From Alphaproteobacteria bacterium (lineage in GTDB: Bacteria > Pseudomonadota > Alphaproteobacteria > Sphingomonadales > Sphingomonadaceae), in assembly GCA_003241875.1 (NCBI GenBank), contig QBLU01000019.1:8162-51925 (forward strand): DNA of 43,764 nt. Direction: 5' to 3'. How positions within the stretch are numbered: position 1 is the first letter of the stretch; the number at the start of each line of letters is the position of its first letter. The notes below the pieces were generated by a model that saw only the letters and a list, made by a program, of their open reading frames with translations, did not search any database and was not told the origin of the DNA. The translations under genes and the position numbers were made by a program. Below, one piece after another: positions 1-8,533 of the stretch.

Positions 1-8
1 CACCGCCG

Positions 9-1043
9 GTGGCCGTGCCGCCCGCCGCCATGGCGGCGGCGCGAAGCCTGCTGGCGCGCCAGCCCCTGTCGCCGCTGCCGTTCCAGGTGGCGGCGCGCGA
101 CGCCGCCGCGCGCGGCGACATCGTCACCGCCACCCGCCTGTTCGAACAGGAACTGCTGCGGAACCCGCGCGACGTCGGCGTGCGGCTGTGGCTCGCCGAC
201 CGCTACCTGCGCAGTGCCCGTTTCAGCGAGGCCGTCGAGCAGCTCGACGCGGCGATGCGGATCCGGCCGAAAATGCGCCGGCAGCTGGTGGCGGTGCTGG
301 TGCCGCTGATCGGCGCGCCGACCGGGCGCGAGGCGGTGGCCGCGGCGCTGGTGCGCGGGGCCGCATGGCAGGGCGATTTCCTCGACGAGGCGGCGCGCAA
401 TGATGCGGTCGCGCCGGCATTCTATGAGCTGCTGTTCGGGCTGGGCGGCGCCAGCGGCTTCCGGCTGAGCGATGCCCAGCTGTCGCGCATCGTCACCATG
501 GCGCTGTCGCGGGGCGACTATCGCAGCGCCTGGACCCTGTACAGCCGGTTCGCGCCGCGATCAAACACCGATCCCGCCAATCGCGTTTTCGACGGCAATT
601 TTCGCGGTGCCGCCGGCCCGCCACCGTTCAACTGGCAGTTCTTCAGCACGCCGTCCGGCTTTGCGCGGGTCGAACCGACCGACATGCAGGGCCGGCTCAC
701 GGTCCACACCTTCGGTTCCGAGCCGGCGACGCTTGCCGCGCAGACCATGCTGCTCCCACCCGGCCTGTATCAGCTTTCGAGTGCCGGCGTGCCGGACGAC
801 GGCGGTGACGCCAGCAGCCTGAGCTGGCGGCTGATCTGCGACCGGACCCGGCGGGAACTCGGTCGCTTTCCGGTCGCCGGCAGCGCCGCGGCGGGCGCGC
901 CAGGCGGCATCGCCGTGATGGTGCCGGCGCTGTGCCCGGTGGCGACGCTGCGGCTGATCTATGCGCCGCCGCTGCGACCCGTGCTGGAAAACGCGACCCT
1001 GACCAGCGTCGCGCTGGAGCTGGTCGAAGCCCTGGCGCCATGA
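9..1043 (+). CDS. TPR-containing protein of the polysaccharide locus (5' partial)
   Basis: The frame stays open to the left edge of the window, so the GTG at 9 is probably internal and the gene starts outside. Residues about 25-95 read as tetratricopeptide-like helical pairs (ARGDIVTATRLFEQEL, then NPRDVGVRLWLADRYL, then ARFSEAVEQLDAAMRIRP). The rest (about 200-344) looks like a beta-rich domain that I do not recognise. No signal peptide can be judged because the N terminus is missing. The stop overlaps the start of the O-antigen ligase-like gene in an ATGA arrangement, which implies one operon and translational coupling. TPR proteins next to a ligase or polymerase are usual in sphingomonad exopolysaccharide loci, where they are thought to help assembly or export. 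That role is inferred from context only. Confidence 0.7.
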   Translation: MAVPPAAMAAARSLLARQPLSPLPFQVAARDAAARGDIVTATRLFEQELLRNPRDVGVRLWLADRYLRSARFSEAVEQLDAAMRIRPKMRRQLVAVLVPLIGAPTGREAVAAALVRGAAWQGDFLDEAARNDAVAPAFYELLFGLGGASGFRLSDAQLSRIVTMALSRGDYRSAWTLYSRFAPRSNTDPANRVFDGNFRGAAGPPPFNWQFFSTPSGFARVEPTDMQGRLTVHTFGSEPATLAAQTMLLPPGLYQLSSAGVPDDGGDASSLSWRLICDRTRRELGRFPVAGSAAAGAPGGIAVMVPALCPVATLRLIYAPPLRPVLENATLTSVALELVEALAP

Positions 1044-2536
1044 TGGCGCAACGCCGCTATCCCGAGCTCGTGTGCGCCTATCTCGCGCTGTGCATCCTGC
1101 TCGGGGGTGCCAGCGCGGCCGGGGTGGCTGCCAATCTCGTGCTGCAGCTTGGCGCCATTCCGCTGATCGTGCTGGCTGTCGTCCGCCTCCGTGGCGGCGA
1201 CTATCGCGGCGGACGCCATGGCGTGCTGCTGCTGATTGCCGCCGGCATCCTGGTGCTGCCGCTGCTGCAGCTGGTGCCGTTACCACCGGGGACGTGGCGC
1301 AACCTGCCGGAACGGGCCGTCGTCGTCGAAGGCTTCACGACGCTCGGGATGCAACTGCCGTGGTTGCCGATCTCGCTCGATCCGCCGGCGACGCTGGCGG
1401 CCTGGCTGGCGCTGCTGCCGGCACTGGCGATGCTGCTCGCCGTCATGACGATCGACGCCGGCGAGCGCGTGTGGATCGGCTGGACCGTGCTGGCCGCCGC
1501 GGTCGTGTCGGCGCTGATCGCCATCATCCAGTTCGTGTCGGGCGGGCTGTACGTCTACGATATCACCAGCACGGGCAGCGGCGTCGGCTTCTTTGCCAAT
1601 CGCAATCACTTGGCGACGCTGTTGCTGGTCGCGTTGCCGACATTGACGTTGCAGCTGACGAACGCCGGGCCGCCGGCTGTCGACGCCGGCTGGGGCTGGT
1701 CGACACGCGACCTGTTCGCGTTCGGCTTGCTGGCCATATTGCTGCTGGGCCTGGTCGCGGCCGGCTCGCGCGCCGGGCTCGGGCTGGCGTTGCCGGTGCT
1801 GATCACCAGCATCGGGCTGCGCATGCGGGCGCACAGCGGCGAGAACCCCGCGCGGCTGATCGCGGCTGCCGTCGGTTGCAGCGCCGTCATCCTGGCGGTG
1901 GTGGCGCTCGGCCCGGCGCTGACGCGCATGTCGAGCGCCGTCGACAGCTTCACCGAGGACGAAACGCGCGTGCTGGCAACGCGCATCACCGCCGAGGCCG
2001 GCTGGCAGGTGTTCCCGGTCGGCACCGGGTTCGGCACCTTCGACGCCGTGTTCAGGATGGTCGGCGGCGACGCCAACCTCGCGGCGAACTTCATCAACCA
2101 TGCCCATAACGATTTCGTCGAACTCTGGCTGACGGGCGGGCTGCCGGCGGTCGTGCTGCTGGTTGCCTTCCTGTGGTGGTTTGCCGGCGCCGCGCGCGCC
2201 GGGTGGCGCGCCCGCAACGACAATGCCGGTGCCGTGCCGCGGGTTGCCGCGGTGACCGTGGCCATCGTCATCGTCCACAGCCTGGTCGACTATCCGCTCC
2301 GCACCGCGGCGATCTCGGCGATCCTGGGCGCCAGTTGCAGCCTGCTGCTCGATCCGATCTGGCGTCGACACCGGCGTCATCCGGGTGCCCATCCGTATCG
2401 GCAGCAGGCCGTGGTACCGGTCGCCGGCCTTGCCGCCGACGCAGCGCCCGACGCCCGGGCGACCATCATGGCGATGCCGGCAGGTGGCGCCTCGGATAGC
2501 CTGGGCACGTGGTCGAAGGGTCACCGCGGACGATGA
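1040..2536 (+). CDS. O-antigen ligase/polymerase-like membrane protein (Wzy/WaaL superfamily)
   Basis: A 498-residue polytopic protein with roughly ten to twelve hydrophobic segments. A central periplasmic-type loop and the signature region after it (GTGFGTFDAVF, then FINHAHNDFVELWLTGGLP, about residues 335-375) are typical of the Wzy_C/O-antigen ligase family. The HAHNDFVE motif with an Asn-His-Ala-His core is characteristic. The family either polymerises lipid-linked repeat units or ligates polysaccharide to an acceptor at the periplasmic face of the inner membrane; sequence alone does not say which. I chose the ATG at 1040 because it overlaps the upstream stop (ATGA) and begins just before the first membrane segment. 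A longer frame from 932 would run deep into the upstream gene. The stop again overlaps the next start (ATGA at 2533). A second member of this superfamily is encoded at 12874-14205. Confidence 0.88.
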   Translation: MMAQRRYPELVCAYLALCILLGGASAAGVAANLVLQLGAIPLIVLAVVRLRGGDYRGGRHGVLLLIAAGILVLPLLQLVPLPPGTWRNLPERAVVVEGFTTLGMQLPWLPISLDPPATLAAWLALLPALAMLLAVMTIDAGERVWIGWTVLAAAVVSALIAIIQFVSGGLYVYDITSTGSGVGFFANRNHLATLLLVALPTLTLQLTNAGPPAVDAGWGWSTRDLFAFGLLAILLLGLVAAGSRAGLGLALPVLITSIGLRMRAHSGENPARLIAAAVGCSAVILAVVALGPALTRMSSAVDSFTEDETRVLATRITAEAGWQVFPVGTGFGTFDAVFRMVGGDANLAANFINHAHNDFVELWLTGGLPAVVLLVAFLWWFAGAARAGWRARNDNAGAVPRVAAVTVAIVIVHSLVDYPLRTAAISAILGASCSLLLDPIWRRHRRHPGAHPYRQQAVVPVAGLAADAAPDARATIMAMPAGGASDSLGTWSKGHRGR

Positions 2537-4065
2537 CCGTCGATCCGACAGGCCCGGGCGATGACAGCGCCCCGATCGCGCGCGGTGCCACCGGCAGCGT
2601 GACCGGCATGGTGGCCCGCGGCGGCGGGTCGATGGTGCTGGCGCGGCTGCTGCGAACCCTGCTCACGGTGCTCGGCATGCTGGTCCTGGCGCGGCTGCTG
2701 ACGCCGGCGGATTTCGGCATCGTCGCGATCACCAACACCCTGACCGTGCTGTCGCTCGTCATCCTCGAGGGCGCGATCGATTTTCCGACGCTCCGTCGTG
2801 ACGCGTTGAGCCGGGATGCGGCGCAGAGCATGATCTGGATCGCGCTGCTGTTCCTGGTCCCCTTTGCGGCGGTCATCTACGCCGTGGCGCCGGCGATCGA
2901 GGCGGCGCTGGGGTTTCCGGACCTGGGATGGGCGCTGCGCGGTGTCATCCCGGTGTTCTTCCTGCAGGTGTTCTTCGTTTCGGGCGGCGCGATCCTGCGC
3001 CGCCAGCACCGGTTCAAGGCCGCGGCACTCGTCTCCGTCGGGTCGGTCGGGGTCTACATGTCGCTCGCCGTCGGGCTGGCGATCCTCGATCACGGCGTCT
3101 GGAGCATCATCATCGCGCAGAACATCGCGCTGCTGGTGACGGCGATCGTGCTGGCGCGGCTCGCCTCCATCAGCCTGCGCTGGCCGCGCCGGCTGTCGTT
3201 CGCGGCGGTCGGCCGGGTCGGTGCCTATGGCGCCAGCTCGCGGGTGCTCGCCTGGTTCTGGTCGTCCATCGACACGATCGCCGTCGGGGTGGTGCTGGGG
3301 CCGGCGGCGGTCGGGCTGTATGCCCGGGCCTACAACATCAGCCTGCAGCTCAAGGAGCCGTTCACCGCGCTCGACGGGCCGACGCGCCAGGCCATGGTGG
3401 CGGTGCGCAATCGCGACGGCAACCTGGTCGCCCCGGCGGTGCAGATGCTGCGGCTGCTGACCATCGTGACGGCGGCCGCCGCCGCGCTATGCGTCGTCCT
3501 GCGCCAGTCGATCGTGCTGATCCTCCTCGGCGACCAGTGGCAGGCTTCGGCCGCGGCGCTGGCAATCCTGGTGCTCGGCCTGCCGGCCCGGATCGGGCTG
3601 ATGTTCTTCGATGGGCTGGCCGCGACGGCGGGTTCGATGCCCAACATGATGCTGCGGCATGCCCTGCTGTGCGGCGTCGTCGGCAGCGGCGTTTTCCTGG
3701 CGGCGCCTCATGGCATCGTCGCGGTCGCCGCCGTCGTCAGTGGCGCGATGTACGTTGCGCTGTTGCTGCCGGCGCGGGCGGCCGAGCGCGCGCTGACCGG
3801 CGGCCGGCTGCTGCTGCTGTCGGCAATGGTGCCCGGGCTGCTGCTCGGGGCGGCGCTGTTGGCGATCGGCGAAATCGTCCTGGTGCCGCTGGCCGCGGGC
3901 AATCTGCTGGCGGCGCTGGCGATCGTGTTGCCCGTCTACGGGGTCATCGCGGTGCTGATCGGCCTGGCGCTGCCGAACAGCTGGCTGCCGGGGGCGCTGC
4001 CGGCCAGGCGCGCCACGCTTTTGCGGCGCTTCGGCGCCGCGCCTCAAATTCAGACAAGAGGATAA
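2533..4065 (+). CDS. Lipopolysaccharide/exopolysaccharide flippase (Wzx-like, MATE/MOP superfamily)
   Basis: A 510-residue integral membrane protein with about 12-14 hydrophobic segments. The N-terminal region has the hallmark of the polysaccharide transport family: a Gly/Ser stretch before the first helix, then LARLLTPADFGIVAI (about residues 45-62). Proteins of this group flip undecaprenyl-linked repeat units across the inner membrane for Wzy-dependent polymerisation. The ATG at 2533 overlaps the upstream TGA, and the peptide after it (MTVDPTGPG) is a normal soluble N terminus. A GTG at 2509 in the same frame would add only eight residues. The gene lies between the ligase-like gene and a methyltransferase, as expected for a Wzx/Wzy-type locus. 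Confidence 0.88.
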   Translation: MTVDPTGPGDDSAPIARGATGSVTGMVARGGGSMVLARLLRTLLTVLGMLVLARLLTPADFGIVAITNTLTVLSLVILEGAIDFPTLRRDALSRDAAQSMIWIALLFLVPFAAVIYAVAPAIEAALGFPDLGWALRGVIPVFFLQVFFVSGGAILRRQHRFKAAALVSVGSVGVYMSLAVGLAILDHGVWSIIIAQNIALLVTAIVLARLASISLRWPRRLSFAAVGRVGAYGASSRVLAWFWSSIDTIAVGVVLGPAAVGLYARAYNISLQLKEPFTALDGPTRQAMVAVRNRDGNLVAPAVQMLRLLTIVTAAAAALCVVLRQSIVLILLGDQWQASAAALAILVLGLPARIGLMFFDGLAATAGSMPNMMLRHALLCGVVGSGVFLAAPHGIVAVAAVVSGAMYVALLLPARAAERALTGGRLLLLSAMVPGLLLGAALLAIGEIVLVPLAAGNLLAALAIVLPVYGVIAVLIGLALPNSWLPGALPARRATLLRRFGAAPQIQTRG

Positions 4066-4069
4066 TCCG

Positions 4070-4819
4070 ATGCGTGCGTTCGTTTCCAAGAAGCTGGTCA
4101 ATTTGGGGACCAAGCTGTCCCCGACACTCAACGACCTTGCCTGGTTGATCCCCGATGCGACCGCCGCCGAGCGGCACGTCATCGAGGTGGCATCGGCGTA
4201 CACGTCGACCAACGCGCAGGCGCAATGGGCCTTCATCCAGGCGATCAAGCATGTCCACCGCCGCGGCGTGCCCGGCGATATCGTCGAATGCGGCGTCTGG
4301 AAGGGCGGCAATCTCGTCATCGCCGGCATGATGCGGCAACAGCTGGGCTTCACGCGCGACATCTGGGGTTACGACACCTTCGCCGGCATGACGGCACCGA
4401 CCGCGGCCGACGTGAAGCCCGGCTTTGCCGTGGACGCGCAACAGAAGTTCGCCGCCTTGAACAGCGGCGCCACGACGGACTGGTGCTTCAGCCCGATCGA
4501 GGAGGTGACGGCGGCGCTGCGGTCGGCGCTGGGCGACGATCCCGTGCGGCTCGTCAAGGGCCGGGTCGAGGATACCCTGGTCGATCCCGCCAATTTGCCG
4601 GAACGGATCAGCATCCTGCGGCTCGACACCGACTTTTACGAGAGCACCAAGCTCGAGCTGGAAGTCCTCTATCCGCGCCTGCAGCCGGGCGGGGTCATGA
4701 TCATCGACGATTATGGCATCTGGGCGGGGTCGCGAAAGGCGGTCGACGAGTATTTCGGCGCCGACAAGCCCTGGCTGCATTATGTGAACCGCGGCGTCCG
4801 CCTCGCCATCAAGGACTAG
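4070..4819 (+). CDS. TylF/MycF-family O-methyltransferase
   Basis: A 249-residue SAM-dependent methyltransferase at the usual family length. The SAM-binding motif I is VECGVWKGGN (about residues 69-78). A YDTFAGM segment follows, then the acidic metal/SAM region RLDTDFYEST (about 184-193) and IIDDYG (about 209-214), all typical of macrocin or mycinamicin O-methyltransferases, which methylate sugar hydroxyls in a metal-dependent reaction. The start is well supported by AAGAGGA placed 7 nt before the ATG. It follows the flippase by 4 nt and precedes the pyruvyl transferase by 6 nt. In this context it most likely methylates a sugar of the repeat unit; the acceptor cannot be inferred. Confidence 0.85.
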   Translation: MRAFVSKKLVNLGTKLSPTLNDLAWLIPDATAAERHVIEVASAYTSTNAQAQWAFIQAIKHVHRRGVPGDIVECGVWKGGNLVIAGMMRQQLGFTRDIWGYDTFAGMTAPTAADVKPGFAVDAQQKFAALNSGATTDWCFSPIEEVTAALRSALGDDPVRLVKGRVEDTLVDPANLPERISILRLDTDFYESTKLELEVLYPRLQPGGVMIIDDYGIWAGSRKAVDEYFGADKPWLHYVNRGVRLAIKD

Positions 4820-4825
4820 GCGCGT

Positions 4826-6118
4826 ATGCTGCCGACCCGTCCCGGTGGACGCGAAATCATCCTCGTCACCAAGACCCTCACCCAGAACCAGGGCAACCAG
4901 GCGCTGTCGATCGCCTGGCGCGATTTCCTTGCGGCGTCCTACCCCGGCCACGCCGTTCGCCCGGTCGAGCGCGCGCCCGCCTATCTGAAGCGCTATCGCG
5001 TGAGCCGGTTTGCCGCCGCATCCGATCCCGTCGCCGCGTTCGACAAGGTGGCGCGGCAGCTGGTCGCGCAACTGCCGCAGGTGGCGAAGGCGCGACCGCC
5101 CATCGACGCCGAGATCCGGCATGACGACCGGATCCGGCAGGTCGTCCGCTTTCGCAAGCTGCGCCGGCTGCTGTCGCTGCGCAGCCGGCTCGCCGGCCTG
5201 GGGCTGGCGAAGCGCACCTACCTGCAGCGCCTGGCGCTGTTTCCCGGATCGGACCTCGTCGTCGTCAACCCGGCCGGCGAATTCCAGTCGGACGCGACCG
5301 ATACGGCCATCGCCTATCTGCTCGATGTGCGCTGTGCCCAGCTGCTCGGCATCCCGACGGCGATGGTCAACCTGAGCTTCGAGGTCGCCGATGCGACGGT
5401 TCGGCGGCTGGCCGTGCATGTGCTCGACCAATGCGCGCTGCTCGAGCTTCGCGACAGCGAAAGCGGCGCCGAATATGCGGCGGCGGGCGGCAAGTGCCAG
5501 CCGCTGCTGCTGCCCGACGGCGCGCTGCTGACGCCGCCGCTGCCGCCCGAGAATGATCCGGCCAAACGGGCGCCGATGGCACTGGCCATCAACGCCCTGC
5601 AACTCCACCAGGCCGGGCTGGAGGGCGACTGGCTGGCGCTGATCGATCGCCTGCTCGAGGCCGGCCATCGCCCCGTGCTGACCAGCAACGAATGGTCGAC
5701 CGACGAGCCGTTCTGGGGGCCGCTGCTCTCTGGCCGGAAGCTGACGGCGGTGGGCCAGCGCGCCGACTATCGCGCCTATATGGCGCTGCTCGGCGGCTTC
5801 GACGTGGTGGTCAGCAGCCGCCTGCATACCTGCGTGCTGGCGATCCTGGCCGGCAGCGTCGTGGTGCCGGTCGAATCGGGCACCTTCAAGCTGACCGGGT
5901 TCTTCCGCCAGGCCGGCTTTGGCAATCTGCCGATCCGGCTGGGCAGCGACGGCTGGCAGGACGCGGTCGTGGCGCGCATCACCGAAATCCGCGCCGATCG
6001 CGCCCGGGCCCTTGCCGAGCAGACGCGCATTCGCGACGCCGCCCGGCAGCACCTGCAGACGAGTCTCCAAGCTGCCTTTGCGGCGCTGCGGATCGGTCAG
6101 CCGGGCGTGCCGAAATGA
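4826..6118 (+). CDS. Polysaccharide pyruvyl transferase family protein
   Basis: A 430-residue protein of the PF04230 family, which adds ketal pyruvate from phosphoenolpyruvate to sugar residues in the cytoplasm. The N terminus has the family pattern TQNQGNQALSIAW (about residues 17-29). The C-terminal GT-B-like half carries VVSSRLHTCVLAILAG (about 328-343), which matches the conserved S-x-R-x-H nucleotide/donor site, followed by VPVES. It ends the left operon, 6 nt after the methyltransferase. Its 3' end overlaps the convergent nitroreductase gene by 22 bases. Pyruvylation adds negative charge to exopolysaccharides, so the polymer made here may be acidic. Confidence 0.85.
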   Translation: MLPTRPGGREIILVTKTLTQNQGNQALSIAWRDFLAASYPGHAVRPVERAPAYLKRYRVSRFAAASDPVAAFDKVARQLVAQLPQVAKARPPIDAEIRHDDRIRQVVRFRKLRRLLSLRSRLAGLGLAKRTYLQRLALFPGSDLVVVNPAGEFQSDATDTAIAYLLDVRCAQLLGIPTAMVNLSFEVADATVRRLAVHVLDQCALLELRDSESGAEYAAAGGKCQPLLLPDGALLTPPLPPENDPAKRAPMALAINALQLHQAGLEGDWLALIDRLLEAGHRPVLTSNEWSTDEPFWGPLLSGRKLTAVGQRADYRAYMALLGGFDVVVSSRLHTCVLAILAGSVVVPVESGTFKLTGFFRQAGFGNLPIRLGSDGWQDAVVARITEIRADRARALAEQTRIRDAARQHLQTSLQAAFAALRIGQPGVPK

Positions 6119-7296
6119 TTGTAGCGACGCAGCGATTCGAGCGGCAGCTTCTGCGAGAACGGCACCGGCTCGTCGGGATCGGGGTAGCCGATCGCCAGGC
6201 ACATCACCGCGCGTTCCCACGGCGGCAGGCCGAGCGTTTCGGCCATCCGGCGTTCGGTGTCGGCATAGTCCGGAAAATTGACGCAGCAGCTGGAAACGCC
6301 CTGCGCCTCGAGCGCGTAGATCAGCGACATCGCGGCGAGGCACCCATCGATGTACGGGATGTGGCGATCGCGTTCGAAGCGAAAGGCCTCGAACTTGCCG
6401 ATGATCACCAGGAAGCAGGGTATCTGGTGCAGCCAGCCGGGCGTGCCCTTGGGGATGGCGCCGACGCGGCTGACAGCCTCGGGCGTGTCGAAGATTTCAA
6501 AGCGGAATGGTTGCCGGTTGCACGCCGTCGGCGAATAGCCGGCGACGTCCACGGCCCGGTCGATGACGTCGCGCGGGACCGGACGGTCGAGATACCAGCG
6601 TACCGAACGGCGGTGGAGCGCCATCGCCTCCATGGCTTCGATGCTCGGCAGCCCGTCTGGACTGCCGCGCTTGAAGGGCACCCGGGCGCGCGTGTCGGCG
6701 ACCGTCGCCGCGTCGCGGGCAATGATGGCGTCATAGGCGGCGCGGGCGCGGGCGACGATCGGGTGGCTGTCGACCCGCTCGAAATACGCCTGCAGGATCT
6801 GGTCGGCCCATTGCAGGGAGACGATGTCCTGCGCCTGTCCGGCCGGCGCCCGCAGCAGGCAGTCGCCAAAGGCACGCACCGTCTCCTCGATCATCGCCAG
6901 CGCGAAGATCGGGCGCGCCGGCTTCATGATCAGGCCCTTTTCGATGCGATGGATGTTGCGCCGCAACATGTAGAGATTGCCGCGGCCGGCGTAGACATCC
7001 TCGACGTGGCGGGCGCGGGCGGCGAGCACGGCGCGATGCTCGCGGTCGAACTCGCGCGAGAACAGCGTGTAGTGCAGCCCCGAGAGAACCCCGCTGCGCG
7101 CGGTCAGGCCGAGCAGCCTTGCGACAAGGCCGTGCCAGCCGCGGCCGACCTCGGACGCGTTGAAGCGCAGGCGATAGCCGCGCAGCCAGTCATAGGCGCC
7201 GGTCGGCAGCATGGCGTGCAGGACGCGGCGTCCGCCACGACGCCCATAGACCCGCGAGGCTTCCTCGGGGGCAAGAAGATTGGTCTGCAACTTCAT
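6097..7296 (-). CDS. Nitroreductase-family flavoprotein with long N-terminal extension
   Basis: A 399-residue protein whose C-terminal half (about residues 220-399) is a nitroreductase domain: HRRSVRWYLDRPVP (FMN phosphate-binding Arg/Ser pattern), SPTACNRQPFRF, a dimer-region helix, and GVSSCCVNF followed by AIGYPD. The N-terminal 200 residues are not part of the standard fold, which is usually near 200 residues. They contain a helical stretch with RRNIHRIEKGLIM (about 112-124). The family uses FMN and NAD(P)H to reduce varied substrates. Here it lies between a pyruvyl transferase and the GT4/PglC-type operon, convergent with the first and divergent from the second, so it is probably specific to the polysaccharide locus. 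The substrate is unknown; no chemistry on a sugar should be assumed. Confidence 0.8.
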   Translation of the reverse strand: MKLQTNLLAPEEASRVYGRRGGRRVLHAMLPTGAYDWLRGYRLRFNASEVGRGWHGLVARLLGLTARSGVLSGLHYTLFSREFDREHRAVLAARARHVEDVYAGRGNLYMLRRNIHRIEKGLIMKPARPIFALAMIEETVRAFGDCLLRAPAGQAQDIVSLQWADQILQAYFERVDSHPIVARARAAYDAIIARDAATVADTRARVPFKRGSPDGLPSIEAMEAMALHRRSVRWYLDRPVPRDVIDRAVDVAGYSPTACNRQPFRFEIFDTPEAVSRVGAIPKGTPGWLHQIPCFLVIIGKFEAFRFERDRHIPYIDGCLAAMSLIYALEAQGVSSCCVNFPDYADTERRMAETLGLPPWERAVMCLAIGYPDPDEPVPFSQKLPLESLRRYNHFGTPG

Positions 7297-7411
7297 TTCG
7301 AGTCCTCGGCCTCACGCGCCGTCTGGAAGGTCGATCCAGCACATTGTATACTACAGGTGCTGTATCCGATAAGTAATAACAATCTCTTATCGACATAGAG
7401 TTGGGGCAATA
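7297..7411. promoter_or_regulatory. Divergent intergenic region with candidate promoters
   Basis: This 115-nt gap separates the nitroreductase (-) from the GT4 operon (+) and is clearly more AT-rich than its neighbours. TATACT at 7347-7352 could be a -10 box for the plus-strand operon, though no good -35 precedes it. Read on the minus strand, the same place gives TACAAT. A perfect inverted repeat lies in the leader (separate entry). Assignment as a divergent promoter region rests on gene orientation and composition. Confidence 0.4.
7367..7392. repeat. Inverted repeat in the leader of the GT4/PglC operon
   Basis: CGATAAG at 7367-7373 and CTTATCG at 7386-7392 are perfect 7-nt inverted arms separated by 12 AT-rich bases, ending 19 nt before the GT4 start codon. 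The spacing suits a dimeric regulator site better than a terminator, as there is no T run. A leader hairpin affecting translation is also possible. Confidence 0.45.
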
Positions 7412-8533
7412 ATGTCGAGAATACTTATTATTGCGTCGTTTGCACCGTCGCTAGTCAATTTTCGTGGCGCCTTGATCCGTTCATTGGTCAATTCGGGTCA
7501 TGAAGTGCACGTTGCTGCGCCCGATGCACCCGCCTTGCTCGCCGCGTCGGACCTGGCGGCGATCGTCATCGCGCACGATACGCCGATCGATCGGACCGGA
7601 ACGCGGCTGCTGGCCAACATTGCTGTCCTGGCCGGCTATCGGCGGCTGATCCGGCGGGTCCGGCCCGATCACCTGCTCAGCTATACCATCAAGCCGGTGG
7701 TGTTCGGGACCCTGGCCGGGCGCCTGGAACGCGTCGCGCACCGCACCGCCTTGCTGACCGGCCTCGGCTATGTGTTCGAAAGCCGGTCCCTGCGGGCCCG
7801 CCTGATCCGGCTGGCCATATCGCCGCTGTATCGGGCGGCGTTGCGCGGCGCCGAAGTGGTCATCTTCCAGAACCCCGACGACGAGGCGATGCTGCGACGC
7901 CTTGGCCTGGTTCCGGTTGCGCAGCGGACCGTGGTGGTCAGCGGCTCCGGCGTCGATCTCCAGCATTTCCGGCCGGTGCCGCTGGCGCCGGGCCATGTCG
8001 TCCTGCTCATCGCCCGGCTGGTCAAGGCCAAGGGCATCCTCGATTTCGTCGCTGCGGCCCGCATCATTCGCCGCCGCGACCCGCGGATCGTCTTCCGCCT
8101 CGCCGGCTGGTTCGACGACGCCAGCCCGGTGGCGATCTCGCGTGCCGAGGTGGACGGCTGGGTCAAGGAAGGGGTGATCGAGTATCTCGGCCCGCTCGAC
8201 GACGTGCGCCCGGCGCTGGCCGCCTGCACCGTGTTCTGCCTGCCATCCTATTACGAAGGCACGCCGCGCACGGTGCTCGAGGCGCTTGCGGTCGGTCGGC
8301 CGATCGTCACCACCGACGTGCCGGGCTGCCGCGAAACCGTGCGCAGCGGCTGGAATGGCTGCCTCGTTCCCCCGCACGATCCCGCCGCGCTGGCCGAGGC
8401 CATCCTCGCCGTCCTCGGCGATCGCGCCACGACCGAGCGCATGGCGACCGCGAGCCTCAGCTATGCCCGCACCCGCTATGACGTCGTCACGGTCAACGCC
8501 GAGATGGTGGCCAGCATGGGACTGGCGGCGTGA
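7412..8533 (+). CDS. Family 4 glycosyltransferase (GT-B fold)
   Basis: A 373-residue GT4 enzyme. The N terminus (MSRILIIASFAPSLVNFRG) matches the acceptor-side Rossmann domain of PglA/CapM-like transferases, including the SLVNFRG loop. The donor domain starts at about residue 190 (LLIARLVKAKGI). The conserved E-x7-E motif is present as EGTPRTVLE (about 284-292), followed by ALAVGRPIVTTDVPGCRE. GT4 enzymes of this type usually add the second sugar to an undecaprenyl-diphosphate-linked sugar at the cytoplasmic face. It begins the operon that continues with PglC-, PglD- and PglE-like genes, and its stop overlaps the next start (GTGA). It could therefore act directly after the phosphoglycosyl transferase, as PglA does in Campylobacter; this is inferred from order. 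Confidence 0.85.
   Translation: MSRILIIASFAPSLVNFRGALIRSLVNSGHEVHVAAPDAPALLAASDLAAIVIAHDTPIDRTGTRLLANIAVLAGYRRLIRRVRPDHLLSYTIKPVVFGTLAGRLERVAHRTALLTGLGYVFESRSLRARLIRLAISPLYRAALRGAEVVIFQNPDDEAMLRRLGLVPVAQRTVVVSGSGVDLQHFRPVPLAPGHVVLLIARLVKAKGILDFVAAARIIRRRDPRIVFRLAGWFDDASPVAISRAEVDGWVKEGVIEYLGPLDDVRPALAACTVFCLPSYYEGTPRTVLEALAVGRPIVTTDVPGCRETVRSGWNGCLVPPHDPAALAEAILAVLGDRATTERMATASLSYARTRYDVVTVNAEMVASMGLAA

Noticed and set aside
3944-6343. 799-residue minus-strand frame
   Set aside because: Antisense to the methyltransferase and pyruvyl transferase genes, which have clear family motifs.
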